Assembly (NCBI RefSeq): GCF_000004075.3
Contig: NC_026657.2
Coordinates: 13,082,001 to 13,146,000 of the forward strand
Length of the DNA stretch: 64,000 bases
DNA from: Cucumis sativus
Lineage: Eukaryota; Streptophyta; Magnoliopsida; Cucurbitales; Cucurbitaceae
Reading direction: 5' to 3'
This document shows positions 51,701-61,500 of the stretch, piece after piece; position 1 is the stretch's first letter, and each line of letters opens with the position of its first letter. The translations under genes and the position numbers were made by a program. The notes beneath the pieces are model-generated. The model did no database searches, was not told the DNA's origin, and saw only the letters and a list, made by a program, of their open reading frames with translations.

Positions 51701-53288
51701 AATTATTCATGACCTGTTTACCTTTGAGTTTCTCTTGCTACAGGAGAAATGTAATTTTGGACACAATTTCAGTTTCACCAAAGAAGCGGTGTTGACTGGT
51801 TCCATGAGAGATTTTTCAGCAACCTCTTGCATGGGAAAATCTCCATTTCCAGATGTGGATAAGTTTGTTCAATCAGTTGCCTCCACTGGAAATGTAGCAG
51901 GTAAATTGCCTGTATTTACCATGAGACAGGCAAGTTTTGTACTTCGTGTTTAAAAAATCAAATGTAATAGATAAATTGTAATTCTTTGTACTATAGCATC
52001 TTAACTTTTACTTTAAGGGAGATGATGGTTCTTTTTCTTGCATTTAGAATATTTGCTTTCGTCAATTCTAGATTTCACGTCTGTTGAGATTTATGGCTCT
52101 CTCTTCTTTAGTTTACTTTAGTTGCTAGTCATTAACTTAGCTGCTGCCTTCTCAGGAAAAATACGCTGCTGGTACTGGTTCTCAGAATTTGGACTAATAG
52201 TCTACAGCATGTCCAGTAATAGATACTGTGAACGAATTGGTCGAGAACACAAAAGCAATCATGGTACCTATGAATTGAGAGCTTCTTTATCTCCTAAATT
52301 TGTGTTTCTAAAAATAAACTGAAGTACCTGTGTACGTTATATTTGAGTACGTGTAGCTTCTCTAGTTTTCTCAGTTATCATATAATTACCATAATGTGAT
52401 ACACTTTCTCTTTAAATCAACTGAGAATTTTCTCATTTCGTTTTTTAAGCTAAGCAATGACTTGTTTCCATCATTCAGTGATGTATGTTGTCGATCTTAG
52501 GAGGGCTGCCTATTATCAGAAGTGTCACGATCCAGATTGTAGAGGTGCTTGAGTAATCCCCAATTCTCTCTCTCTCTCTCTGTGAAAAATATTGATTTGT
52601 AGTCATTGTTTAATTGAACTTACCATTCTACAGGTTATCGATCTCCTCTGCGTCCAATCCCAATTGATGCCATTCCTAGTCCATGGATTTCCACAGATTC
52701 AGGACAGATATCAAATGACATGGTGTCAACCCATGATTGCATTGACTATCATCAATCTCCAAGCAACGATGAAAATTGTCTTCTGCTTTTCAGTGATAAG
52801 AACATTACAGATAGCAGCGTCAAGGATTCCTGGTGGCTTGAAGTGATGAGAGTGGCAGACGATGTTGAAAACAAACGGAACATGGTTGATCCCCAAAGAC
52901 AATTTTTTACTTCACCTACTTGTGCACTTTTCTTTGCATTGGTTCTACATGATCTATCCCTTTGCCATGCGGACGAATATTTACAAATAAGAGCTTATCA
53001 TTTGAAAGATAATTCATCTTTATTATTGCTCATCTTGATCTAAATCAAATATTTGCTGCCATTTATGGTAGATCATAGTTAATTACTTGATCTTACTGTT
53101 TGAAGGTCTATTCTTTCGTAGACTAGAAGAAACCTCAGGATCAAAAAGCTCTTATAGTATTAACTAGCATGCATCATCCATTTTATTGACTCGATGACCA
53201 TTTTTTCCAGGTCCTTGGAAAACTAGACTTCGAAGACGATGACTGGTGGATGGCTGTGGAAAACTCAGTAAAAGATTTGTCTACTTGA
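45756..53288 (+). CDS. PRIMPOL: PrimPol, DNA primase-polymerase
   Basis: Fourteen exons join in frame: 45756-45825, 46120-46256, 46444-46604, 46708-46854, 46966-47017, 47126-47300, 47487-47569, 47970-48179, 51458-51574, 51744-51900, 52156-52263, 52479-52544, 52634-52884 and 53211-53288, giving 603 residues. PrimPol is an archaeo-eukaryotic primase that re-primes DNA synthesis past lesions in nucleus and organelles. All three catalytic motifs are present: DLE (Asp198, Glu200, in HLYFDLEYS), SRH (Ser251, His253) and the third Asp (Asp310, in FVDNAVYSRNRCFRL). The UL52-type zinc finger has exact C461-x6-H468-x19-C488-x4-C493 spacing, as in human PrimPol. The acidic, aromatic tail DFEDDDWWMAVENSV could serve as an RPA-binding motif, which is an inference. 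The exon 13 donor (ATG|gttgat) is weak, so the join to the last exon is the least certain. Intron 8 (3.3 kb) is inflated by repeats. Confidence 0.93.
48535..49650. repeat. Large imperfect inverted repeat in PrimPol intron 8
   Basis: The left arm (about 48535-48927) is the diverged reverse complement of the right arm (about 49195-49650), around a loop of roughly 270 bases. Anchors: GTTGGAGCTTCCCAC (48535-48549) pairs with its complement at 49637-49650; ATTCTTTAGGCACTT (48599-48613) with 49577-49591; CCTGTCCAGCC (48898-48908) with 49215-49225. It is GC-richer than its surroundings. It looks like two head-to-head copies of one repeat, or a foldback element. Confidence 0.85.
49660..50480 (+). mobile_element. 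LTR-like debris with primer-binding-site-like motif
   Basis: The right arm of the inverted repeat continues into sequence that looks like the end of a plant LTR. It ends before TAGTATCAAAGCCC at about 50103-50116, a near match to the initiator-Met tRNA primer site. No intact gag or pol follows. It is a broken fossil of uncertain family on the plus strand of PrimPol intron 8. Confidence 0.4.
50883..51122 (-). other. Unidentified coding-like fragment in PrimPol intron
   Basis: The minus strand carries an open frame of 79 codons that includes VKLPSNPCMTSEQMKMAIAA and ends in PYIPLTGFEL and a stop. Its composition is that of a real soluble protein, unlike the surrounding repeats. No family is recognised. 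A short duplication ('tttgttatagcact' twice, about 50918-50955) lies within it. It may be a captured gene fragment or chance. Confidence 0.3.
51229..51425 (+). mobile_element. Possible copia-type solo LTR
   Basis: The run 'ttatatataggcttgtatct', preceded by repeated 'ggagatattattct' phrases and followed by 'aattaatgaaatatagattg', resembles the promoter and polyadenylation part of plant Ty1/copia LTRs. No internal region is adjacent and clean ends were not found. It would be a fossil, just before PrimPol exon 9. Confidence 0.35.
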
Positions 53289-53422
53289 AAAGTCAGGACA
53301 GGATGACAAATGCGTTTTCTTCGAAACCAATAACCATAAAGAAATTATTATCCTTTGGAAGCACTGGTATTGAACTTTCCCAGACACACGAGGTAGATCA
53401 TGTGAAGAGGCAACCAATTGCT

Positions 53423-53593
53423 CATCCAATACCGAACCTTGTCGGATATTTGGCCACACTTTTAGGCGTGGTTCCTTAGAATGTTAGCTCTGTGCAAATT
53501 CTACTAAGAAAATTGCATTCTGTTCATCCAATAACAAACCTTGTTGGATATGCAGCAATTATAGGCATGGTTCCTTAGAATGTTAGCTCTGGA
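53423..53593. repeat. 102-bp-period tandem duplication after PrimPol
   Basis: The unit beginning 'catccaata' and ending 'ccttagaatgttagctctg' occurs at 53423-53492 and again, diverged, at 53525-53593. It lies within the probable PrimPol 3' UTR. Confidence 0.9.
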
Positions 53594-54818
53594 AGGGCTA
53601 TACGTAAATAACTGTGGAGTTTAGGATGTGATTTTACTCATGAAACGTATTGTATGATGAGAGTTAAATGTAGAGTTGAAGTTTTTATGCTCTAGAAGCA
53701 AAGCATAAACCAGGACTGCAAGAGTTCTCTAGAATTCGCTTTTTCTTTCCTTTCATGTATAAAGTTAACCTTTTGAACCGTTTATACTTTAATAGTAAAA
53801 GATCCAGGGTTTATTTATTTAGCATTCAATTTTATTTTTGCGAATACGTTGAGAGATAAAAAAAAGCGAAGAAAAATTAGTAAGCAGTGATTGACTTATT
53901 GAAGTGCCTCTTTCTTACCACAGGGTCCCCCCAAGGCCAGTCTTCCTGTTTGTGTACCATCTTTGTGCAAGCGTTTCCAACTCGTCAGCAGGATGCGAGG
54001 TAAACAAAAGTTCCTTTGATAACAACATTTTAGTTTTTATTTTTTGAATTTGTGCTTGTTTCTATTATAGTTTTCACAGACATTTTGATTTTCAAATCAA
54101 ATTGCAAAATCTACTTTAATGTTCTAAATTTAGCCTGGTTTTTAAAACATGAATAAATGAGTAACAAAACATAGAAATTTATAAAAATGTTATCTAAACC
54201 TTAGTTTTCAAACCAAAATTAACAAATAGACTTTGAGTAAAGTTGTAAAATCTATTAATATTAATTTAGTTTGAATTATAATAATATGTGTTTGTGATGT
54301 AAATTATTTTAATTTGAGAAGAAAATAGTAAACATTGTAGAAAATAAAAAAGAAAATTATGTATTAAATAGTAAAAATTTAGTTTGGAGGTTTTGAAATA
54401 GTGTTTATCTAAAAGGGTTTACGGCTAAGTGATTATTATAGTCTTGAATAGTCATAGCTCCAAACACTCTAAAAGAGACTCTAGTACCCAATATGAAATT
54501 AATATTTTTAAGGGCCAGAGCATGAAATTAATATTGTTTAAGGGTAGGAGTCACAAACCCTCAAACCAAACTCCTGTATATTGAAGTACTGTTAAATAAT
54601 GTGAATCAATAAAATTGAGCTCATCCAATTTCCCTTTTTTCCAGGAAAAGAAACGGAAACGAATATTAATTATTTGCTACCCCGAAGACTCATTGGATTA
54701 AATTTCTCCACCTCCTACTCCGAAGACTCCTTTTATTCCCCCCTCCCAATTTTTTCCACCTACAGCTGATTCTCGTCTTCTCCAATTCATCAAAAAACCA
54801 GAACTGATCATCAAATCT
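53594..54818. other. Spacer between PrimPol and SARD4-type gene
   Basis: AT-rich sequence that includes the promoter of the SARD4-type gene. A short direct duplication ('catgaaattaatatt', about 54491-54537) is visible. No gene is recognised. Confidence 0.5.
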
Positions 54819-56184
54819 ATGGCTTCCGCATCCAACAACCCAAAAGACGACACCGAAACAAATCTCACAAAGAAGATTACAGTCAGAACTCCAATGGTTA
54901 TCACCAAAGAAGCTTTGGACTCCATTCTTCAACACCAAAATCTAATCGAACACTTCCAATCATCTCTGCCGATCGTCTTCCCCACAATTTCCAGCCCAAT
55001 GCGTCAAAGCCATGCCGTTCAACCCCATTCCTCTCTCCTCCTCATGCCCTCTTGGTCTTCTTCTCCTTCTCTTCCCTATATAGGCGTCAAGCTTGTAACC
55101 CATTTCCCCCAAAATTCCGCCATTAACTTACCTGCAATTCATGCGAGTTACTCGCTCTTTAGCTCCACCACTGGCCAAACTCTGGGCTCCATGGACGGTA
55201 CTGCTTTGACTCTTTACAGAACTTCTTGTATCTCTGGTTTAGCTGCGAAATATTTAGCCAGACCTGACAGTAGGGTCATGGTTATGGTGGGTGCGGGTGC
55301 CTTGGGACCCCATTTGATCAAAGCTCATTTGGCAGTAAGACCCAGCGTTAAGAAAGTGATTATTTGGAACAGAACTGAAGAAAGAGCTAAAAAACTAGCT
55401 GATGAGATGCGGGAAAACGCAGGGCTAGATGGTGTCTGCTTTGAGAGTAGTGCAAATCTGGATGATGCGATCTCGGTGGCGGATATTGTGAGCTGTGCAA
55501 CAAACTCGGAGGTTCCTCTAGTCAAAGGTAATTTCAATTATATATACAGTTTCGATATGTGGTGGGAGGTTATATTTTGTTTAGTACTTGCGTCCAAGTA
55601 TAACACCTTCATTGCATGTAGACTTGAATGTCATAAAATTTGGCATGATCATTAATACTGCATCACACGAGTATGAAAAACACGAGACAAAGATGATTTT
55701 AAAATCACTCTCAAAACATAAACTTAATTTGATCGACGGTGTCATCTTTAAAAGAGAAAATAAAGTGTATGAATTTGAGTTTGAACCAGGTTTGATATCA
55801 TCCATATCACCATTAAATCGTGAGATCTGAATTGATACTGATGGTTAGAACATATAAATGACAGGTGATAAGTTGAAGGGTGGGGCGTACTTAAATTTGG
55901 TGGGGTCGTTCCAGCACTCAATGAGGGAGTGTGACGATATGGCGATGAAGAGAGGGAGAGTTTTCGTGGATTGTGAAGAAGCTTTGGAGGAGGCAGGGGA
56001 GTTGGTGGGAGCTTTGGAGAGAGGGGTTATTGAGAAGAGTGATATTATGGGATTGGTGGATTTGATAAAAAAAGGGGAGATTGTTGGAAGGAGAAATGAG
56101 GATGAAATTTTTGTATTCAAATCTGTTGGATCTGCAGTGTTCGACCTCGTTGCAGCTCAGTTAGCGTACGAAACAACCACATGA
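54819..56184 (+). CDS. SARD4: SARD4-type reductase (ornithine cyclodeaminase/mu-crystallin family)
   Basis: Two exons (54819-55527, 55865-56184) give 342 residues. The best-known plant member, Arabidopsis SARD4 (At5g52810), reduces the cyclic imine made from lysine by ALD1 to pipecolic acid, a signal for systemic acquired resistance. The block SSLLLMPSWSSSPSLPYIGVKLVT, then LFSSTTGQTLGSMDGTALTLYRTS, matches that protein closely. The Rossmann motif GAGALGPH lies at about residues 158-165, followed by the family block VIIWNRTEERAKKLA. The C-terminal half has LVGSFQHSMRECDD and FKSVGSAVFDLVAAQL. The N-terminus is about 20 residues longer than in Arabidopsis as I recall it, and Met26 is an alternative start. 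No clear plastid targeting peptide is seen by eye. The single intron is 337 bases, with good GT-AG ends. Confidence 0.92.
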
Positions 56185-56590
56185 ACTTTTCAAGCTTCTT
56201 TTAATAAACACACCCACCCACAGGCCACAGGTGCTTCCTCTTTCCTCTCATTTTCTCCATCACATTTCCTTTCTTCCTGTTCCCTCTTAAAATATAAAAG
56301 TGTACGTCTATTTGATCCGGAAAGAAAAAAATTGGAGAAAAAGTTGAAATGAGGAGGGTTAGAGAAATAAAGGGAAGTCAATAGGAATGAGAAGTTGAGG
56401 GGGAAATACGCATATAATAATATATAGTGGGAAAAGGGATTTTACGATATTTGAAGAGACGTTAAATTAGAACTTAAAAAGAGTTTGATTCTAGGGGAGA
56501 TTATTCAACAAGAATATAAGTTAACGGTTGAGTGATTTTTCTTTGTTTCTTTCTCTTTTTTAAGGGTTAGGATGTGCAAACCATGGTATG

Positions 56591-56650
56591 TATGGTATTC
56601 AATTTCTGTCCTATTGTACGTATGGTATTCAATTTCTGTCCTATTGTACG
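56591..56650. repeat. 30-bp tandem duplication
   Basis: The unit 'tatggtattcaatttctgtc' plus ten more bases occurs twice, head to tail, with no visible mismatch. This suggests a recent event. Confidence 0.95.
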
Positions 56651-56700
56651 TGTTTCTATTGATTTGATATTAACATAAGGGATGAATTGATATTTAAAAA

Positions 56701-56838
56701 ATAATGTTACTAATTTAAATATAATATAAATAATAGACATGTTAATTTAATTAAAAAGTAAAAACAAAAATAATGTTACTAATTTAAATATAATATAAAT
56801 AATAGACATGTTAATTTAATTAAAAAGCAAAATCAAAG
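56701..56838. repeat. 69-bp tandem duplication
   Basis: Two adjacent units start at 56701 and 56770, beginning 'ataatgttactaatttaaat'. They differ only near their ends. Confidence 0.92.
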
Positions 56839-57239
56839 TAAGGCTGGATGCTAGAAATGTATATAAGAAAAGTGAATTATATTAAACATATAAGTTAACA
56901 AAGTTTGATATAGAACTTTTTGTATTTATAGTTATCAACATTTGACGGTCATTTTTTTTTTTTTTTGTAAAATCAAGACCTTGACAACATTGTAAAACTT
57001 GGTGCAAATAAATTGAACACTTTGAGTAAGAACTTCATAGGCATGTGATAATTCTCTTGTAAAGAAGTAAGTGCAATGCGTATCAGTTATAGAGCTCTAA
57101 TTAACTGTATAAGATTCTTTTGATGAATTACCAATATATTAAAATTTATCTGTGATCGTCTTGGTAATGGATAGATTTTTTAATCGTACTTTTCATTAAG
57201 AAATGATAGATTCTCAAATTCAAATTTTGATCTATTTAT

Positions 57240-57590
57240 AAATTTAAAATTTGCAATTATCTTTACGATAGTTGTAAATTTAGCCCTTAGATGCAAAATA
57301 ATTAAGTATATAACAACATTTTAAAAAAATTACAAATGTAGCAAAATTTGTTAAATTCTATCGATAATAGATCAAATTGTAAATATTGGTTTATCGTTAA
57401 TAGATCATATAAGTAATATAAGTTTATTATCGTTAATTTTACTATATTTACAATTTTTTTTTAAATGTTGTTATATCGTTAACTATTATTTTTAAAATAA
57501 TCATCAATTATAATTATTTTTTTTAAATGTTGTTATATCTTTAACTATTATTTTTAAAATAATCATCAATTATAATTACCCTTAAATTAA
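57240..57590. repeat. Dispersed AT-rich repeat, copy 3, with internal duplication
   Basis: It carries the phrases 'aatgtagcaaaatttg', 'ctatcgataatagatca', 'ttggtttatcgttaatag' and 'ttaactattatttt' in the same order as the copy at 24.9 kb. Its 3' part is itself duplicated with a period of about 62 bases (57455-57578). Confidence 0.6.
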
Positions 57591-57628
57591 ATAAGAGGGT
57601 AATGTATGTTTTGAACACTTGTATTTAG

Positions 57629-57692
57629 ACTAGAAATATCCTTAATGCAACAGGTTAAAGACTAGAAATATCCTTAATGCAACAGGTTAACG
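57629..57692. repeat. 32-bp tandem duplication
   Basis: The unit 'actagaaatatccttaatgc' plus twelve bases occurs twice, head to tail, and is almost identical. Confidence 0.93.
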
Positions 57693-58589
57693 TGTGTTTT
57701 GAACTCTTGTATTTAACTAGAAATATCCTTAGACCCATTGATTGATTTGTGTGGTTTTGAATGCTCTCCTACGGATATAATTACCTATGTTTGAAAATAG
57801 GACCAGAATGGTTCAATTTGGCTTCAAAATTTGAAATTTGAAACCAAGTTAAAAAGCATTTTTTTTTTTTGTTTCATTCAATTGTCAATTTGATCCTATT
57901 TTTAGAAACAGTTTGGATTTTACGGTTATAAGGAAGAGGTTTTTGCAGTTAGAAGGGAAATAAAATTAAATTCTAATATTGACGGAAAGAAATTTTAAAG
58001 TAAACAATTAAACAAGAATCCAAATTCTTAAAAGCAATACTAATTTTTAAAAAATGTTCAAATTTGTCAAGAGAACATATCAGGCACAAATCAAATTGAT
58101 AAAACCTCCAAGTTTAAACTTGGGAATTAACCTAGGAGAAATTCATCTAAAAGCAGTTAATTTGATTAACGCCCTTCATGCTTAATCACTTTAATTAAAA
58201 GTCAGATTGTGTCTACTGTCTAACTTAACTAATAAAACATGTCATCATCGACTTAAATTTTCACTTCTCTTGTACTAAAAAAAATTGACTTGAAGCAAGC
58301 AAACGGTAGGAAACTGATTAATGGCAGAGTAAAACAGCAGAAAAGGGATGTTGGTAGAGGCCAATTGATAATAATTGAAGAATGATTGCGGGTTCGCAAT
58401 CACCGGATCCATAATCTAATGAATCAACAATTTAAAATAAATTTACCTACTTCCATTCTGCTTTGAAGCATTAAAGATCGGAACCTGAGAAAGCCAAACA
58501 CACCCATAATTGAATTGTAATGTGGTGAGAAGGCTTACAATGTTTAGGAATCATTTTGTTATGTTTGTTTCACTTTTTGATGTTTGGAA

Positions 58590-61500
58590 TTAATTCTCGA
58601 GAAAAAGCAAGTCGTTCAGCTGTTTTTCCGCACTGAATTCTGAGGTTGCCTGCACAAACATACTAATTGGTTAAGCTCACTAGTAAGCATTTTCCTGCAA
58701 AGACAACTCACCGCCATTACAAATATAAAACTTCAACACCAAGAGAGGGTAATTTATCCATGATTTAGAAAAAAAACAAAATTATTGTTGAGATATTAAA
58801 ATGTCTCATTTCATAACAATTTGGTTTTTTGTTTGTTGTTATTGACAATCAAGTTCCATAAACATCATTTTCAATGGTAATTAGATATGGGTAGTTAAAA
58901 TCCACAGATTTCAATGGTAAATTTTGAATATTAAAATATATTCCAAAACTTTCTTCTTTTAAAAAAAAAAATTAGGTAAGAATTCAAATGGTTAGGTGAG
59001 AAATGTGAAAAAAGGAAACCCATTTTGAAAAACAAAAAAAGGGGGGCGTAGGGCCACCAAATTCCTAGCTAAGGCTGTCCCCCCTTGTTCGTTGCCTAAC
59101 TGTCAAGAAAATTCCATGACAGAGGTCTCTTCCTTCCTGCCCTAAATCTAAAAGCTCATGATCTCCAATCGATCTCCAATCACGCGAGCTTTTTCAAAGT
59201 TCGCGAAACATGACCCTCTTCTCTAGACCCCAAATTTCCATAATTTTCTTATTTTTACTCCTCATCTTCGTCTTTCCAGTCCGATCTGAGGATGTTTCCT
59301 CAGCCATCCGCTTGCCTTCTGAAGCCACCAATAACGACGGCGATGTAGATCTCTGTCCTGTATCGGTGCCCTCTTCTTGCCCCGTGAAATGCTTTAGAAC
59401 GGACCCGGTCTGCGGGGTTGATGGCGTTACGTACTGGTGTGGTTGTGCCGATGCTTTGTGTTCAGGTGTCAAGGTCGCCAAGATGGGATTTTGTGAGGTC
59501 GGCAACGGTGGTTCTGCGCCTATTCCTGGCCAGGCTCTCCTCTTGGTGCATATCTTGTGGTTGATCATACTTGGAGTTTCCGTCTTGTTTGGACTCTTCT
59601 GAATCTTCCGTTCCTTTGGCTCCCATACCATTATCTGGTTTGCTGTATGAATCCGTTTTTCAATTTACATTTTTTATCTTATACTTGAACATTCTTTTGA
59701 GAGGATCATTATTCAATACCATCCAGCTACGAAAGCTAGGATACGCATATGTTAGATAATCCGTTTTCCTTTTCCAGAAAACTCCAGGATATATGTAAAT
59801 TTAACCTAAAGATTCTAAAGGTAATTCACTGAAAAGAATAAAACATTGGCTTCATTAAATAGTTGAAGATATTTAGGTAGCTTATTCTTTGCATTTTGAA
59901 GATGAATATTAGATAATTCTAGGGTTTGGTTTTTTTCCCTTCTAGGGTTTGGGTTTGGTTTTTTTCCATTCTAGTTTTGAATTGGGAAAAAGATTAGATG
60001 AGCTACTTAAAGGTCTAGAGTATCCACTGCCTGAATCTTAGAAGAGACAACATGCGTCCGGTCTGTGATATATATATATATATATATAAACAGATTAGCC
60101 AAATCGGCTAATCGGGTAAATTTTGGTGTCCAAATTCATGGCTCTACTCTGCACGGGCAGCATCAATTAGGATGAAAGAAACTGAACCAAGAAAACTAAA
60201 TGGATCCAAGCCATAATGGAAATCGAAACATTCTTTGTGTTAAAAAAAAATAGGGTATAGTGATTGAACCAAATCCGGTAGACTGTCTAAAGGCTGTGTG
60301 CCAAAAGGCAAAACCGCACTTGAATAAAAATCGGTTTAATCAAGCTTCATAAGAGCATATTTGAAATCTGATAAGTCCTTCCAAATCATTCTTAAATTGT
60401 TTTCACAAATCTGACAATTAGGACAAACAATTCTCCATTTATAAAACGGAGAAAAGCACCATGGATGGAAGTTCATCAAATCACGTCATAATTGGTTACG
60501 TTAAAAATATTGCAGCTGCCAGTTATGTCACAAACTACGTATAACTATGCATTTGCTGCTTTAGTAATTGTATATGGTTATTGCAGCTGCCAATTGTGTC
60601 ACAAACTATGAATGAATATGCATTTTCTTTTTTGGTTATCATATGTTGTAATTAATCAAGAGGAAAAAACAGTAACTTGAGACTAACGTGATAGTTGACT
60701 TACTCGTGTATCAAAAGCAAACCGCAATGTTTGGACCTGAGTTTCGGAGCAAACCCTCACATCAAATCCAAGTGAATCGATACCATTGATTACTGCCTCC
60801 TGCAATTATTCAGTGAAGACCAAAAGATCCGAAGCACCATGAGAATCATTATAATATGCATATCTATTGTTGAACTAGAATGAAAAATGAAGGAACTAAA
60901 ATTAGAAAGGACAGGTCTTTGGAGAAACTTTATAGCTAAGAATTTTAGAATTGAAAATTTCTCCTGTCCTAGAACTTCCACCATTGGCGGCATAAGTACT
61001 CATTCATCGATTATGTGCTTCTTTCTTTGGAAAATTAATTACGTGTATATATATACACAAATATAAAACCTGAATATTGAACACTCCTGTGAAATTCCAT
61101 TATAGCCAATGTTCAAATCCATGTTGAACTATTCAACTGTGAACTGTGTACTGAGAAAATACTTCGGTTCACGACACCGCAAATCAGGCAACACAACTAA
61201 AAAAGTACATTACTTAGTAGATTTATCTCTATGTTACAGCCAATGAAAGAAGGCTACTTTCGTTCTATATTCCTCTACTAATTTGGCATATGTTTAGACA
61301 CTGACAGTTTTCAAAACCAACCATAAAATTAATAAGTCCACTATGAAGTAAGTAATGACTAATTAATAGTCAACCAAAGTATACCCAGAGTAATTGGTAT
61401 GACCTCATAGACCTAAATTCTCATACCTCTTCTATAATATGAATAGGTCGTTATTCTATTACATGACTAATTAAATTTCAAAATACATAATCCTTCTTTA

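Larger units (their letters stand above)
56185..58589. other. Repeat-rich spacer
   Basis: AT-rich DNA between the 3' ends of the SARD4-type gene and the minus-strand gene on its right. It contains at least four short tandem duplications (56591-56650, 56701-56838, 57455-57578, 57629-57692) and one copy of the dispersed AT-rich repeat. No gene is recognised. Confidence 0.55.

Noticed and set aside
56591-57692. Repeats considered as a CRISPR-like array or satellite
   Set aside because: They are separate pairs of unrelated units without regular spacers, in a plant nuclear region.
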